From Mallotus nudiflorus (lineage: Eukaryota > Streptophyta > Magnoliopsida > Malpighiales > Euphorbiaceae): DNA of 64,000 bases. Shown in pieces: positions 35,213 to 47,459 of the stretch; positions within the stretch are counted from its first letter, which is position 1, and each line of letters opens with the position of its first letter. A model generated the notes under the pieces. The model was given only the letters and a program-made list of their open reading frames with translations. It did not search any database and was not told the origin of the DNA. The translations under genes were made by a program, and so were the position numbers. Where the stretch lies: the NCBI GenBank assembly GCA_947683625.1, contig CANTUR010000039.1:1984001-2048000 (forward strand). The letters run 5' to 3'.

Positions 35213-35221
35213 TATGTTATT

Positions 35222-35730
35222 TATGCTTTAATAACATCAATGAAAAAAGTGTAGATGTATGTTTTAAAAAAAAAACAGTTTATATGTAAAATAGTGGAGT
35301 GCATAAAAAGTACAATAAAATACCTTGTGCTTAGTTGTTTTTTCACTTAAGGACTGTGATCTTTTTTGTAATATTTAAATTTCTATGATTTGGTTCTACT
35401 TGTATTTTGGTACCCTATTCAGTAATAATGTTAAAAATATATGATATAATGTTAAAATAATATGAATTTTTAGTAGTAAAATTATTTGGTAAGTAGTATA
35501 ACATTCAACTATCTAAAATAAATTTACAATAAATAAAAATAAGACGTATTTTTAATTTTATTATGAATAAAAAGAAATAATTTTTAAAATAAAATTGTAA
35601 TATTTTTAAAAGTATCCAAATAGTTATATTGATAGTAAGATGTAAAACATTTTATATTATTGATGAGTATTATATTAAAATTTTATTATAAAATAATGAA
35701 AATATTTATTAATAGAGTATTAAAATATTA
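35222..35730. other. AT-rich spacer
   Basis: No gene is seen. A stretch near 35315-35425 with the wording of a MULE-type MITE end (TTTTTCACTTAAGGACTGTGATC) has no visible partner and may be half of a deleted element. Confidence 0.4.
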
Positions 35731-35739
35731 TAAAATGAA

Positions 35740-36554
35740 GAGCAAATTACATTTACCTCCCTAAGATTTGACCTAGTTTTAACTCTCATCCCTTTTATTT
35801 GAAAATCGAACATATACATTTTTTAGTTTTAATTCCGTCAACATTTAAGTCCCTCTGTTAACTTTTCTGTTAGGTTTTTTTATATCAAAATACATTTAAC
35901 TCCTTCTATTTATAAAACTAAAATAGTTTAATTCCTAAGTTCTAATAAAATAAAATAATTTAGTCCTTCCAACTTTTTAATTATTTAAAATTTAAAATTT
36001 CATTTCTAACTAAATTTTAGACATGTACTCATATCTCGATCAATATATTTTTTTGAAGTATACAAAATACACACTAACTCAAAAGTCAAGTTGTAATTTT
36101 ATTAAATATATACATATTCATAAATTGATTTTATATTAATTTTTAATTTAATTTTTATATTCATAAATTTATTTCATAAAAATAAAACAATTTTAGACAT
36201 TTATAATTTATTTTTTAAAATTTTTAAAATGTTGATAAGAACATGTGTAACTATTGAAAATTTAGTACAAATTATGATTTTAAATTTGAAAATTAAAAAG
36301 CAACAATTTTTATTTTATTAAAATAAAAAGGATTAAAATGTTAGTTTTTACAAAATATAGGAAGTAAAATGTTTAGTTTATATAAAATAGAGGGAGTAAA
36401 ATGTCCTATTCATTAAGATACTAATGAAAAATTTAACGGAATGACTAAAATGTTGATAAAACTAAAACTGAGAGATGTAAATGTTCAATTTTCAAAAAAG
36501 AGGGAGTAGAGTTAGAATTAAGTCAAACTTTAGATATGTAAATGTAATTTGCTC
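35740..36554. mobile_element. MULE-type MITE upstream of CPSF73-I
   Basis: Inverted ends of about 150 bp start GAGCAAATTACATTTAC on both sides and continue with ACTCTNATCCCTTTT and TGAAAATNGAACAT blocks. Flanks are TAAAATGAA at 35731-35739 and TTAAATGAA at 36555-36563 (8 of 9 identical). The core is noncoding. It ends about 730 bp before the CPSF73-I start codon, so it may lie in the promoter region. Confidence 0.82.
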
Positions 36555-36636
36555 TTAAATGAAACTACGTTACCCTGAATATTATGAAAAAAAACTATAA
36601 GAGGATGTCTGTTTAATAAAAAAAATGAGGGTAGAG

Positions 36637-37055
36637 TGTTTGATTGATATAAGAACCGAAATGTGATTATCCTCCTATACATGGCAATCACAATCCCTCT
36701 TTTATTCATAGGAAATAATTTTTAATTTTTTTTAAAAATTAAATCAAATTAATTATGAATTAGTTAAATATTTAAATATTAATATTTATTTTTAAAATTT
36801 ATAAATAAAACATATAAATTAATAAAAATATGCATTAAATATTTGAATAAAAAATATTTATCAAGAGTAAGTAAATTTTATATTTTTTAAAAAACTATAA
36901 TAATATTTTTATAAAAAAATATTTTGTAATACATAATTATAATATTAATTTTTAATATATAAAAATAATTTTAATATTAAAAAATAATTACAAAAATATT
37001 TTTCATAACAGAAATTTAAGTTGTTTCCCATTACCATTGCCATTCGCAGGGGAAA
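36637..37055. mobile_element. Possible short MITE next to the CPSF73-I promoter
   Basis: GTGTTTGATT at the left is matched by AATCAAACAC at the right, and both ends continue with loosely complementary GGCAAT-containing sequence. No target duplication is convincing, so this is only a candidate. Confidence 0.35.
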
Positions 37056-37086
37056 TCAAACACTTCGAAAAAAAAAAAAAAAATTC

Positions 37087-37137
37087 ATGCCCTTTCTCGT
37101 TATTCTTATTCTGATTCGGAAAATGCTTCTTACCTGA
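37087..37137 (+). CDS. Possible upstream ORF in the CPSF73-I leader
   Basis: An ATG at 37087 opens 16 codons (MPFLVILILIRKMLLT) ending at TGA 37135-37137, about 140 bp before the main start. A second in-frame ATG lies at 37123. Whether it is transcribed depends on the unknown transcription start; poly-A (37069-37083) and poly-T (37145-37162) runs flank it. Confidence 0.3.
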   Translation: MPFLVILILIRKMLLT

Positions 37138-37279
37138 CCGCAAGGTTTTTTTTTTTTTTTTTCCACTTATCGCTGAAATAAAACCATCTTCTGCTTGTTA
37201 AATCAGCTAAACGAGATACAATCTTCTGGCATTTCAAAGAAAACTATCTCCTGGCAGCTGAAAAGCAAGTCGTTCGAAG

Positions 37280-40200
37280 ATGGTTTCAACGGTACCATCT
37301 CTGAAAAGACGGGATGCTCCAGTTTCGGAAACAAGAGAAGGGGATCAACTCACTGTGACTCCTCTTGGGGCTGGCAGTGAAGTGGGTCGTTCTTGTGTGT
37401 ACATGTCCTATAAAGGGAAAACTGTGTTGGTAGGTTTTGCATCTGAGCATAGGGTTTAATGTTATTATTATTATTGTGTGGATATTAATAAATCTAGTCT
37501 TTACTTCCTTTGTTGTCTTGTCCGCAATGTAGTTCGACTGTGGAATTCATCCGGCTTACTCAGGCATGGCTGCCCTGCCGTACTTCGATGAAATTGATCC
37601 TTCCACTATCGATGTACTTCTTGTTACCCAGTACGTCTCAGTTTTCCCAGCGTTTAGTTGATTGTTATGTGTCAATTAGCTTGCAATTGGGAAATGCAAT
37701 ATTTTTAGTTCATATAGCTTAGCTGATTGCTGTTTCATATTTGATGCCTGCTGTGGTCAATACTTTGACTTAACGTAATTAATAATTTGCAAAGTGGGTC
37801 TAATTGTTCTATCTTGTAATTTCTTCGATGGTTGGAATTTAATACTGCCTAGTGATTTTTCTTCCTTTAGGTGATGGGTTAAGGATTTAACACATCTTTG
37901 TGTGATGCGCTAAATGTTACACGAGAATATGTGAAACCTTCAAAGAATTTCAGAGTTAGGGAATCCAAGTGTGTGTTTGCTCGTGTTCAGGTTGCTTTAG
38001 GGAATAAGAGGTTAGACAAGTTAAGTGAAAATGACCACGTATTGCAAGTTTGTGTAAAAGAACAAATAAAACATTAAGAACTTTCATATACTTTATATCT
38101 TATCTTTCCATTCGACTCAGAATGGTTGTAAGTTTCTATAATTTAATTTTGAAAGGGCATAATAGCACTCAGGATTTCAAATATTGCATGCCCAACTTCT
38201 TCTTGTTTTTTTATTCAATTAGAAGTTTTCAGTTCCACTATCTAACATTTTCTTTTGAACCAATTTTTTGTAGTCTCTTCTCTCTCTATCATCCATCTCT
38301 GACTTGGACATTTCATTTACTATAAGTTTTAAGTGATGCTTTTTTGTGTGCAGCTTTCACTTGGATCATGCTGCATCTCTTCCTTATTTCTTGGAGAAGG
38401 TTTGTTCATCTGTATTTATTGGTTATTTCATAGAGCTTTTGTTTCCACAATCAGAGTAATATAAATCTATGAACATATTATCAGACCACATTTAAGGGGC
38501 GTGTTTTCATGACTCATGCAACAAAGGCCATCTACAAGTTGCTTTTAACTGATTATGTGAAAGTGAGCAAGGTTTCGATTGAAGATATGTTGTTTGATGA
38601 ACAAGATATAAATCGCTCCATGGATAGAATTGAGGTTTGTGCTGTCTGTTACTATGTCTTTTTGGCTTTCAACCATCCTAATGCTTGTGCTTCCATTTTT
38701 CAAATTTTGTTTTCTCAGCCTGATGTGTCACTTTGAGTCTTAACATTACAAGATCTTGGTTATTGCTTCTTATCATTCTTTGTTAGTTTGGTTTTTCTGT
38801 CTATGGATAATTTACTTTTTAGATGAATTACTGGCATTACTTTTTCGGATTCAATTTACATATTGTGGCTTTTTTTTGACTTTTAAATTCTCAGTTTTAA
38901 GAGTATGTTTGGCATTTCTTAGTTTGTTATTTTGCTGCTAGTGAGAACTCAACATCAAGTTTTATGCTTCTGATGCTTAGGATCAAAGCAGGATAATCAC
39001 ACGAAGATATTACACTCCAGCGAAACAGAAACTCTGTAGACATTGTACTTTCCTGTAGACCAAATAATAACTTCGACTTTGCATCAAAGCTAAATTTGGA
39101 ATTTTCAGTTGCCTGGTCATGCTAAAGTGCATATTAATTAGTTAATTAATCAAGTGATAAATGACTATTCTTGGAGTTTTTCATGTATTGTTTGTTTGAG
39201 TGCTCATAATGTAACTATTGTTATCATTTTTTTTTCCTTTTGAGTTGTTTAAAATGGGAAATATGTTGTTTGAAGACTTTAGTTGACAGTCAATGCACCG
39301 TGATTGCTGGAATACTTGTATTGGTTGTGTCCTGTTGATTTGAACTTCTTCACTATTGTTATCATATTTGTTGTTTCCACTGTTTTTTATCATGTGTTGT
39401 TTCCATTTGCATGTATACATGAAATGTTAATCCCTGCAGTTCATTGATGACTCCTGTAAATGCAGGTTATTGACTTCCATCAAACAGTGGAGGTGAACGG
39501 CATCAAATTTTGGTGCTATACTGCTGGACATGTTCTTGGTGCAGCTATGTTCATGGTTGACATTGCTGGTGTTCGAGTTCTCTATACTGGAGACTATTCC
39601 CGTGAGGAAGATCGGCATCTTCGAGCTGCTGAGATGCCACAATTCTCCCCTGACATATGTATAATTGAATCAACTTATGGGGTTCAGCTCCATCAACCTC
39701 GGCATATCAGGGAAAAGCGGTTCACTGATGCCATCCACTCCACCGTTTTGCAAGGAGGCCGTGTTTTAATCCCAGCATTTGCCCTAGGCCGCGCCCAAGA
39801 ACTTCTCTTAATCCTTGATGAGTATTGGTCAAACCATCCTGAGCTGCATAACATACCAATATATTATGCTTCTCCCCTAGCAAAGAAGTGCATGGCTGTA
39901 TATCAGACGTATATCATGTCCATGAATGAGAGAATCCGCAACCAATTTGTAAACTCAAATCCTTTCAAATTCAAGCACATATCACCATTAAATAGCATTG
40001 AGGATTTCACTGATGTAGGTCCATCAGTGGTCATGGCAAGTCCTGGTGGACTGCAGAGTGGGTTGTCAAGACAGCTATTTGATATGTGGTGCTCTGATAA
40101 GAAAAATGCTTGTGTTATACCTGGATATGTTGTTGAGGGAACACTAGCCAAGACCATCATTAATGAACCAAAGGAGGTCACGCTAATGAATGGACTAGCT

Positions 40201-41106
40201 GCTCCACTGAACATGCAGGTCCATTATATCTCATTTTCTGCCCATGCTGATTATGCTCAGACAAGTACATTTTTACGAGAGCTCATGCCTCCTCACATAA
40301 TTCTTGTTCATGGTGAAGCTAATGAGATGGGAAGGCTCAAGCAGAAGCTTATTACCGAGTTTGATGATGGAAACACCAAAATCATCACTCCTAAAAATTG
40401 TCAGGCTGTTGAGATGCTTTTCAACTCTGAAAAAATGGCGAAAACCATTGGGAAACTGGCTGAAAGAACCCCAGATGTTGGTGAAACTGTCAGTGGCACG
40501 CTGGTAAAGAAGGGATTTACTTACCAAATTATGGCACCTGATGATCTTCATGTATTCTCACAATTATCAACAGCAAATATTGCTCAGAGGATTACCATGC
40601 CATTCTCTGGTGCCTTTGGTGTGATAAAACATCGTCTGGAGCAGGTATATGAGAGTGTAGAATCAGGGACAGACGAGGAGACTGGGGTTTTGACATTGCG
40701 AGTGCATGAGCGAGTGACAGTGAAACAAGAGTCCGATAAACACATTTCACTTCATTGGACTGCTGATCCTATTAGCGATATGGTGTCTGATTCAGTTGTA
40801 GCTCTAGTTTTGAATATCAGCCGGGAGGTTCCTAAGGTAGTTATGGAGGTAGAGGCTGTGAAATCAGAAGAAGAAAATGGGAAGAAAACGGAAAAGATTA
40901 TATATGCACTCCTTGTTTCGCTTTTCGGAGTTGTGAAGCTTGGAGAGAATGGGAAGCTTGTCATAAGTGTTGATGGGAACGTGGCACAGCTAGACAGACA
41001 GAGTGGGGAGGTTGAAAGTGAAAATGAAGGTCTCAAGGAAAGAGTGAGGACTGTGTTTAAGCGAATTCAAGGGGCACTGAGTCCAATTCCGCTATCAGCA
41101 TCTTAG
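37280..41106 (+). CDS. CPSF73-I: CPSF73-I, pre-mRNA 3'-end processing endonuclease
   Basis: Five exons join to 694 codons: 37280-37429, 37533-37630, 38354-38399, 38485-38634 and 39466-41106, all with GT-AG introns. The product follows plant CPSF73-I (about 693 residues) almost throughout. It is the metallo-beta-lactamase/beta-CASP nuclease that cuts pre-mRNA before polyadenylation, in the nuclear CPSF complex. Seen in the sequence: HFHLDH at residues 83-88, TAGHVLG with His170, TGDYSREED with Asp191, SAHADYAQ with His408 and VHGEANE with His430. These match the zinc ligands of the family with the spacing expected from the human enzyme. The beta-CASP region lies roughly at 220-400 and the CPSF73 C-terminal domain from about 490 to the end. 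The ATG was chosen because it gives MVSTVPSLKRRDAP, aligning with plant N-termini. The last exon alone holds 546 codons. No stop or frameshift is seen, so the gene looks functional. Confidence 0.97.
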
Positions 41107-42250
41107 ATTCGTCCCTTTTTTTTTTGCGCTAATTCAAGGGTAGATGTAGCCTCCGTTCTACCATACCTTTTTTTGTTTACTTATCTGGACTTTTCCTTCG
41201 AGTAATCAAGGTTTTTCAATTTCTTAAGTTTCTTTTGCATTTGGATTAACCTGCTAGGGTGCTTAGCTGAAGGGTGCTTTACGATTGTTAGAATATTTAG
41301 GCCTAATAACCCTAAAAATTCTGAATTTTATGAGTTAACAATTTTTAGCATGTTGTTTCAATATTTACTGAAGAAATGTTGCACGTTACATTTTTTTAAT
41401 AATTTTAATGTAATGTATTTTTTAAAATTTTCTAAAAAATTATAAGCATTACGCATTTTAACAATTTTATGTTATTGCAAAATTTATTAAAGAATTTTTT
41501 ATTTTTATTTTTATTTTTTTAACCAGTACAGGTTAATTTCCAACACCTTTTACCACTGAGATATTCATGGGGGACAATTTTTTTATTTCAATGTTAAACT
41601 ATATTTGTTTAATTAATATTTATGCATATGAAAAAAATGTTACAATATTTAATATTAATATGACACCAAACTTCTTTTAACTTTTTTTAATATGATAACT
41701 GTTAATACTCGATTTTGACCCATCTAAAATCACAAGAGACCCAAATGATGAACCCATTAAACTAATGAAAAAAAAAAAGTTTAAGCCCAATTTAATTTAA
41801 AATGAGTTTTAGCCCAAAAGAATAATAAAATAAAAGGAAATGTATAGAGATCACCAACGTTAGACCATTGTTTTCCATTTGTATGGTGGTTTTGTTTTTT
41901 CTTTTTCCACTTGCATCAAGCTCTTTTTACTTATGTATTTTTTCTTTTTCTTTTCATTTTTATGTTATTTCTTATTTTTCCTTTTTTTTCTTTTTCTTAT
42001 CATCATTATTAATATTTATATTATTACTATTATAAAAAAAAGCTCAAAAAATTAAAAATAAACTAAAAATATATATATAAAAAAAAGAGATGAAAAGAAG
42101 AAGAAAGAACAAAAAGGATATAAAATTGAAAAAGCAATCCCACATTCTGTAGTTTAAAAAGTTTTTTGGTCAACAGTAATTTTGTAAATATTTTATCTTT
42201 TTAGGTTATTTCTGAAAAAATCCCTAAAATAAAAGAAAAGTAGGTTTTAA
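41107..42250. other. CPSF73-I 3' flank and AT-rich spacer
   Basis: After the stop come T-rich and TGTA-containing sequences suited to a plant 3' UTR (41107-41230), but no clear AATAAA. From 41697 the wording TGTTAATACTCGATTTTGACC resembles an LTR start, with no partner found in the window. Confidence 0.45.
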
Positions 42251-42313
42251 ATTTATGACTGTTATTAGGTTAGAGAGGAGGGGGAAGATTTTTTGGAAGT
42301 TGGAGAGAAATGA

Positions 42314-42329
42314 GGGGGGGGGGGGGGGG
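42314..42329. repeat. 16-base poly-G run
   Basis: Sixteen consecutive G residues sit in a purine-rich stretch. The nearby 82-codon open frame (42255-42503) is a product of this G/A composition. Confidence 0.9.
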
Positions 42330-42617
42330 AGTGGGCGGGTGGAAGAAAGCGAGGAGGTTTTTGAAGAGGATAGAAAAACACATAGAGTGCAAAAAATAAA
42401 GGGGAAGTCTTTGGAAAAAAAGCAAGGAGAGGAGAACCATGTAAAGAAAAGGGGAGTTTTAAGAAAAAAGGAATTGAGAGAAAGAAAAAAAATACTAGGG
42501 TGAAAATTTTTTTTATTTGACGTATTTCATTTTTGAATTGGCAATAGTCAAATATTGAAAAATTCTTAAAAATACAGTGTTGAGGCTATTACTTTTAGAG
42601 GGGACTCTATTACCATC

Positions 42618-42630
42618 CTATATATAGATA
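42618..42630 (+). promoter_or_regulatory. TATA-like element before the DUF1985 ORF
   Basis: CCTATATATAGAT lies about 370 bp before the first ATG of the decayed ORF at 42997, with a T-rich leader between. It could be the promoter of that element. It is a motif match only. Confidence 0.4.
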
Positions 42631-42996
42631 ATCTGAGGGCAAACTATTTTATGTTGTTAATTTTGAGGAAATTTCAGTCCACGGTTCCTTTAACCTGTTT
42701 TGTTCCATTCGTGGTCTGGTGCATTTCTTTTTTCAATTTTATTTTTTCAGTTTTCATTTTTTTTCTTTTTAATTTTAGTCTTTTCTCACACTGTTGGTTA
42801 TTTTCTTTTAGTTTAGTGACAGTTGATTATCTTTATCTTCTTCATTTAGTTTCTTTGATGGTTTTTCTCAATTTATTAGGGTTTTATATCTTGATTTCTT
42901 CTAATTTTCGGCATCCTTGTTCTTTTTTCTCTCTTTTTAATCTTTTATTTTTTTTGGTAGATTTTCGTTTTACTTTGTTATTTTAAAGTAGTAGAT

Positions 42997-45900
42997 ATGG
43001 GTAAAGTTACTACTTGTTCTACTAGTAGTTTAGAGAAACAAGTTTATTATTCTCCTCCGTCGGTGAAGAAGAGTATTTCTCATTCTCAATTATATGTGAA
43101 GAAGAATGTTGATAAAGTTTATGAGAATAATTATTCTCCTTCGTTAGTGAAGAAGAAGAAGAAGAAGAAGAAGAAGAATGTTAGTAAATTTTCTAAGAAG
43201 AAGTAGTTGAACTTTGATGAAGGAGCTTGAAGAAAGTTGATGTTTCCTTTAAGGTATATTTCTTTTTATTTTTATTTTTTTTGATGTTTTTTCTTATTTC
43301 TTTTTCTTGTTTGTTTGTTGTTTTTTATTTTTCCTTTTGTTGATTTTTATTACTTTTTGTTGATTTTTCTTTATAATAGTTAGAAATCATAAAAAATGAA
43401 TAAATGAATTAAAAGAAATTTGAAATTAATCTATAATATTATTAAATTAGGAATAAAAATGATAATATTTATTGTGTTGTAATTTTTTTCCTTTTGTTGA
43501 TTTTTTATTTATGTTTACTTTAGTTGAGTTTTTTTTTTGGGTTATTTTTGTTTGTTATTGTTGATTGTTGTTGATTTTTCTTCTAACAGTTAGTAAATCA
43601 TAAAGATATTAATAATAGAAATAAAAGATATTTAAAATTAATATAAAACATTAATAAGTAGTGTCCAATAATGATTATTTTTGTTGTTTTGTGTTGTTTT
43701 TGTTTACTTTTAATTTATTTGTAGTTTTTAAATTTGTTTCTTTTTTTTTTTTTTGGAATTTGAATATTTCATTAAACCTAAAGATTTTTTTAACAGTAGA
43801 GTTTCTACCGACATGAATGACAATATTATTTTGAAGTTGAAGGAGCATTTGACTGAATTTCAATTTAAGAAGTTTCGAAGTACTAGTTTTGGGTAATTTT
43901 TTGGACATGAAAGAATTAAAATTTTAGGGTTCGGTTATGCATTGCTTGCTTTTAAGGGAGGTTAGTCATCCTGCCTCTACTGAGATATGATTTTCTATTG
44001 CTAGCTATAATTTGAATCTCTTGGAGAGTTTGGCGTAATCACTAGTCTAATATGTGTTGGGCATTTTGATAGAAGAGGTATTGTTAAATCTCAAAGGAAT
44101 AGTTTGATTGAAAAGTATTTTAATGGTTTTGAAAAAGTAAAAGGCAAGCTATTGAAGAATGTTTTTTTTTTTCTCACAAGGAAGACTACGATAATGATAC
44201 TGTGAAGATTGTAGTAGGGCTTTATTTTATTATCATGTTTTTGTTTTCACCACCAAAGGACAAGTTCATTGATAAAGAATATCTTGATATTGTTAATAGT
44301 GATTTTATAATGATTGTCCTTGGGGTAAAGATGTGTTTAGCTTTACTCTTAAATCTTTGAAGGGAAAGCTCTTGAGGGTTTACGAGAAAGGTGATGGTTA
44401 TGACTATTACCATCTTAATGACTTTCCATTGACTCTTCAAATTTGGTTCTATGAATGGTGTGGCTATCATAATAATGTGTTGGCTTTTTCAAGGGGCTTT
44501 TCAATTCCTTGTATTTTGAATTGACATTCAATTATTGTTACAAATTTTAAGAAGTTGAATTTAGACATTCTCAATTTATCTCTTTCTCAGGTAATTTTTT
44601 TAGATTTTTGTTACTTTCGTTTAATATTTTTTGAAATCTTTATTTTTTTAATTTGTTTATTTATTTATTTATTTTTTTAATTGAAGTTGAAGAATATTAT
44701 TCCTACTTCTGTTAAACTTGAGAAGTTGAATTTGGATAGTTTTTTCTTAGAAGAAAATGTTGAAAAATTGAAGTCTTGTTTTGTCCCTGATGATGCTAAG
44801 GTTTCTATAAAAGGTAATGATAGTGCATATGTTTTTGAATCACCTGTTTTGACTAAATTGAAAAAAGTTCTAAAATGTATTGCGAAGAAGGAGGCATCAA
44901 GTGTTTAATCTTTTAGTTTTGTTAGTGATTCTTCTTTGATAAAGAAAATTGATGATTTATCTAATATGTTTGATAAGAAAATTTCTTCATTGAAGAGTTA
45001 TTTTAATTAAAAGTTTTCTATTTTAGAAGGAAAATTAGATAAAATTCTTGAAAAGAAATTTGAGTCTATTTTTTTATGATTCTACTGAAGTTATTTTTTA
45101 TGAGGATGTAAAGGTTGATGGAGGTGCTATAATGATAATGAGGATGATGATATGAATTATGAGGTTGAAAAAAATGAAACTGAATTTGATTCTCATGATG
45201 ATGTTAAAGACAAGACTAAATGTGATAAGGAGATTATTGATGAAGAAAATAAAATAGATGATATTGCTTTGAAGAATGATGGTGATGGTGTTGCCTCTAA
45301 GGGTCTTTATTCTATTTGTTTTGATGAGGCTAATTCTGAAGATAGGCTTTCAGAAAAGTTGATTTTATTGTGAGCAGGTTGATGGTAAATTTTTTTTTTT
45401 TGCTTTTTTTGATTTTTGTTTATTGTTTATTGACTTTCATTTTTGTTTTTTTTTTCTTTTTAGTTTTTTTAATGTTTTATTCATTTTTTTATTATTTTTT
45501 TTATAATTATTCTTATTTTTTTAAGGAATGTAAAGATGTGAATCCAATTAGGGATATTGTGCCATATTTGCACCTGTTTCAATTTATATTTCTTTAGAAA
45601 GTGTGCTGAATGGAAAGAGTGTTGCTAAGTCTGTGCTCATTTGAAATCTCCATTTGTTACGGAGTTTGATTCTGGTGCAAGTAGCAAAGAATTAGTGTAG
45701 CCTGATACATATGGTTCTTTTGCTTGTCCATTTGATGATAATGTTGAAAGTGGTCCAAATTGTGAAGATTTTTCTCATTTTAACAAGAGGATTGATGAAG
45801 GATTATACAAGTGAAAGAAGTAATTCCATAATTCTTTTTTCATATTTGATTTTTATACATTTTTATTTATATTTTTTAAATTATTTTTGGTAGATTGGAT
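42997..45900 (+). pseudogene. Decayed DUF1985-type transposon gene
   Basis: The first frame (42997-43206) codes for a short Ser/Lys-rich protein ending in a poly-Lys microsatellite. After T-rich intron-like DNA, 43800-44520 reads LKLKEHLTEFQFKKFRSTSF, FLDMKELKF, VMHCLLLREVSHPAST, EFGVITSLICVGHFDRRG, VMIVL-x-KDVF, FTLKSLKGKLLRVYEKG and FPLTLQIWFYEW. This is the order of DUF1985, a domain of plant ORFs carried by MULEs with Ulp1-like proteases. Several frameshifts occur. Later frames (44681-44908, 45152-45373) are Lys/Glu/Asp-rich linkers and intron-like poly-T tracts separate them. I do not see the Ulp1 protease domain. The gene is almost certainly dead. Confidence 0.7.
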
Positions 45901-46198
45901 GTTAAATAGGGAAAAGTCGTATTTAGGCCCTAATGTTTAGGCCAAGGTTCACTTGGGCCTTAGAAATTTAAAAAGGCTTAAAAACCCTCCCAACGTTACA
46001 AATATTAGTCCAACTGTCCCATTTAGTAACTAACTATTAATTCCCTCCGTTTGCTAACACATTTAAGCATTAAACTCTGTAACTAAAAAATCAAAAGCTT
46101 ATCATTCAACAACAACAATAAAAAATACTCTCTCTATGCAAATCATTAAGACCAAGGTTTCGTGAAGAAATCAAAGTCACACTAGTTGTTGAGGGAAG

Positions 46199-46787
46199 AT
46201 GGCATCATCTTCTTCTAGTAGATCCAGTAATTATAATTTGCGAATGAGCAATATCGAGATGGAATATGCTAGGCCGGTGAAGTACTATAGATGCATTATA
46301 GGAGGGAGAATATTAAAGGCTATTCGATGGACTTCCTAGATATACAAGAATCCTGGTAAAATATTTTATGGGTGCAAAAATTATAAGGTATGTACTATAT
46401 AATACATGGTTGTAAAACATTTCTCATGCATTAATAGTGAAATGGTGTGAACCATTTAATGTATCAGGTGGCATCTTATGGATATTTTGAGTGGCATGGC
46501 AATGAAATTAAGGATAGGGCTATGACTGTTATTAATGACCTTAAATTGAGAAGAAGATGCTAATTGAAAGTAACAAGCATTTGAGTTCATGCTTGGAAAG
46601 GCCATTAATGTCTGCATCCTTTGAAGTGGAGGCTGAAATCTCTTACCTGTGGGATGAGTTACGCAAATTGAAGCATGAAAAAAAAAAGAAAAATGAGCTA
46701 GAGGTGAAGAATAAAAAGTTGATCGTTGCTTACACTATTGCTATAATTTCATGGATGTTGTTAGTATGTCTTGCAGTTTTTGTGTAG
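46199..46787 (+). pseudogene. GRF-zinc-finger / transmembrane protein, broken
   Basis: Exon 1 (46199-46387) starts MASSSSSRSSNYN and contains YKNPGKIFYGCKNYK. Exon 2 (from 46468) continues YGYFEWHGNEIKDRAM. This is the GRF pattern NPGR-x-F-x-C ... FFEW. The C-terminal frame has a coiled coil (EISYLWDELRKLKHEKKKK) and a single hydrophobic helix (VAYTIAIISWMLLVCLAVFV), as in small plant GRF proteins such as the At4g04775 type. An in-frame TAG after IRWTS, loss of the usual CxCG cysteines and a frameshift near 46560 break it. A TIR-like stretch at 45912-46020 (GGGAAAAGTCGTATTTAGGC) precedes it; no partner end was found. Confidence 0.6.
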
Positions 46788-47459
46788 GTTAAGAGCTTTG
46801 TCAAAGTGTAATTTATTTGTGGCATGTTAGAAGCTGCTAATAAAAATGTAGTACTTTTGTAACTGATGCTCCTTGCTACATTGGTAAATGAATATCATGT
46901 ATTTTACTTGCCTACATACACTGTCTTAACAAAAGGATATCACAAGACTAAATCATACTTAAACTTAAAGATAATAGCATATAACAAAATAATCTTTCTT
47001 ATAATGCAACATATTTCTACCAAAATAATACATAGAATATTGATTCAAAGTTGAATCTTGTAACACAAAACATATTGACAATGTTTCCAAATAGCACTTG
47101 AGCCAAAATGAAAGCTAAAAAGTAAAATAAACAACATTAAGCAACATGTTTACTGTATTGTTCATAAAACAACTTACAATAGCAAATGTCAATCCTTTTG
47201 AATTTGCTTTCCCATTCTTGCATCTTTTTGAGCAAATAGTTACCTAGTGGTGATTGCATCACCTGCATGCCATTTGAGGCCAGGTGGTTGAAATGGCAAT
47301 TTTGAGGCCGTCTTCACATTTGAGCCATCTCCATGGAATCTAATTTTCCTAACTGACTATGATGGGGATTTCTCTTCATGTAGTTGCTTTTTTTATGTCT
47401 CTCTCATATGGAACATCAAAACTCCAAACCTGAATAGTCTTATCACCCACATCCGCATC

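Larger units (their letters stand above)
4890..35221. mobile_element. Pack-MULE-like element split by nested retrotransposons
   Basis: The left end reads CGAATAAAGACAAATTT from 4899. The right end, read inward from 35212, is GGAATAAAGACAAATTT. The match continues for about 180 bp on each side with shared blocks such as TTTTATAATTACAAT and GTGTTGCAACCT. Immediately outside are identical 9-bp repeats TATGTTATT at 4890-4898 and 35213-35221, the Mutator-superfamily signature. Only about 1.46 kb belongs to the element (4899-5081 and 33933-35212); the other 28.85 kb is a later Tat insertion. No transposase is seen. The body holds a histone H3 gene fragment and a probable copia RT fragment, the hallmark of a Pack-MULE. 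Ends and TSD are seen directly; the class name is inference. Confidence 0.85.

Noticed and set aside
37195..37380. Open frame overlapping CPSF73-I exon 1
   Set aside because: It lacks an ATG at its start, is in another phase, and is fully explained by the 5' leader and exon 1.
42255..42503. 82-codon Gly/Glu/Lys-rich frame
   Set aside because: It results from a purine-rich tract with a 16-G run; no family resemblance.
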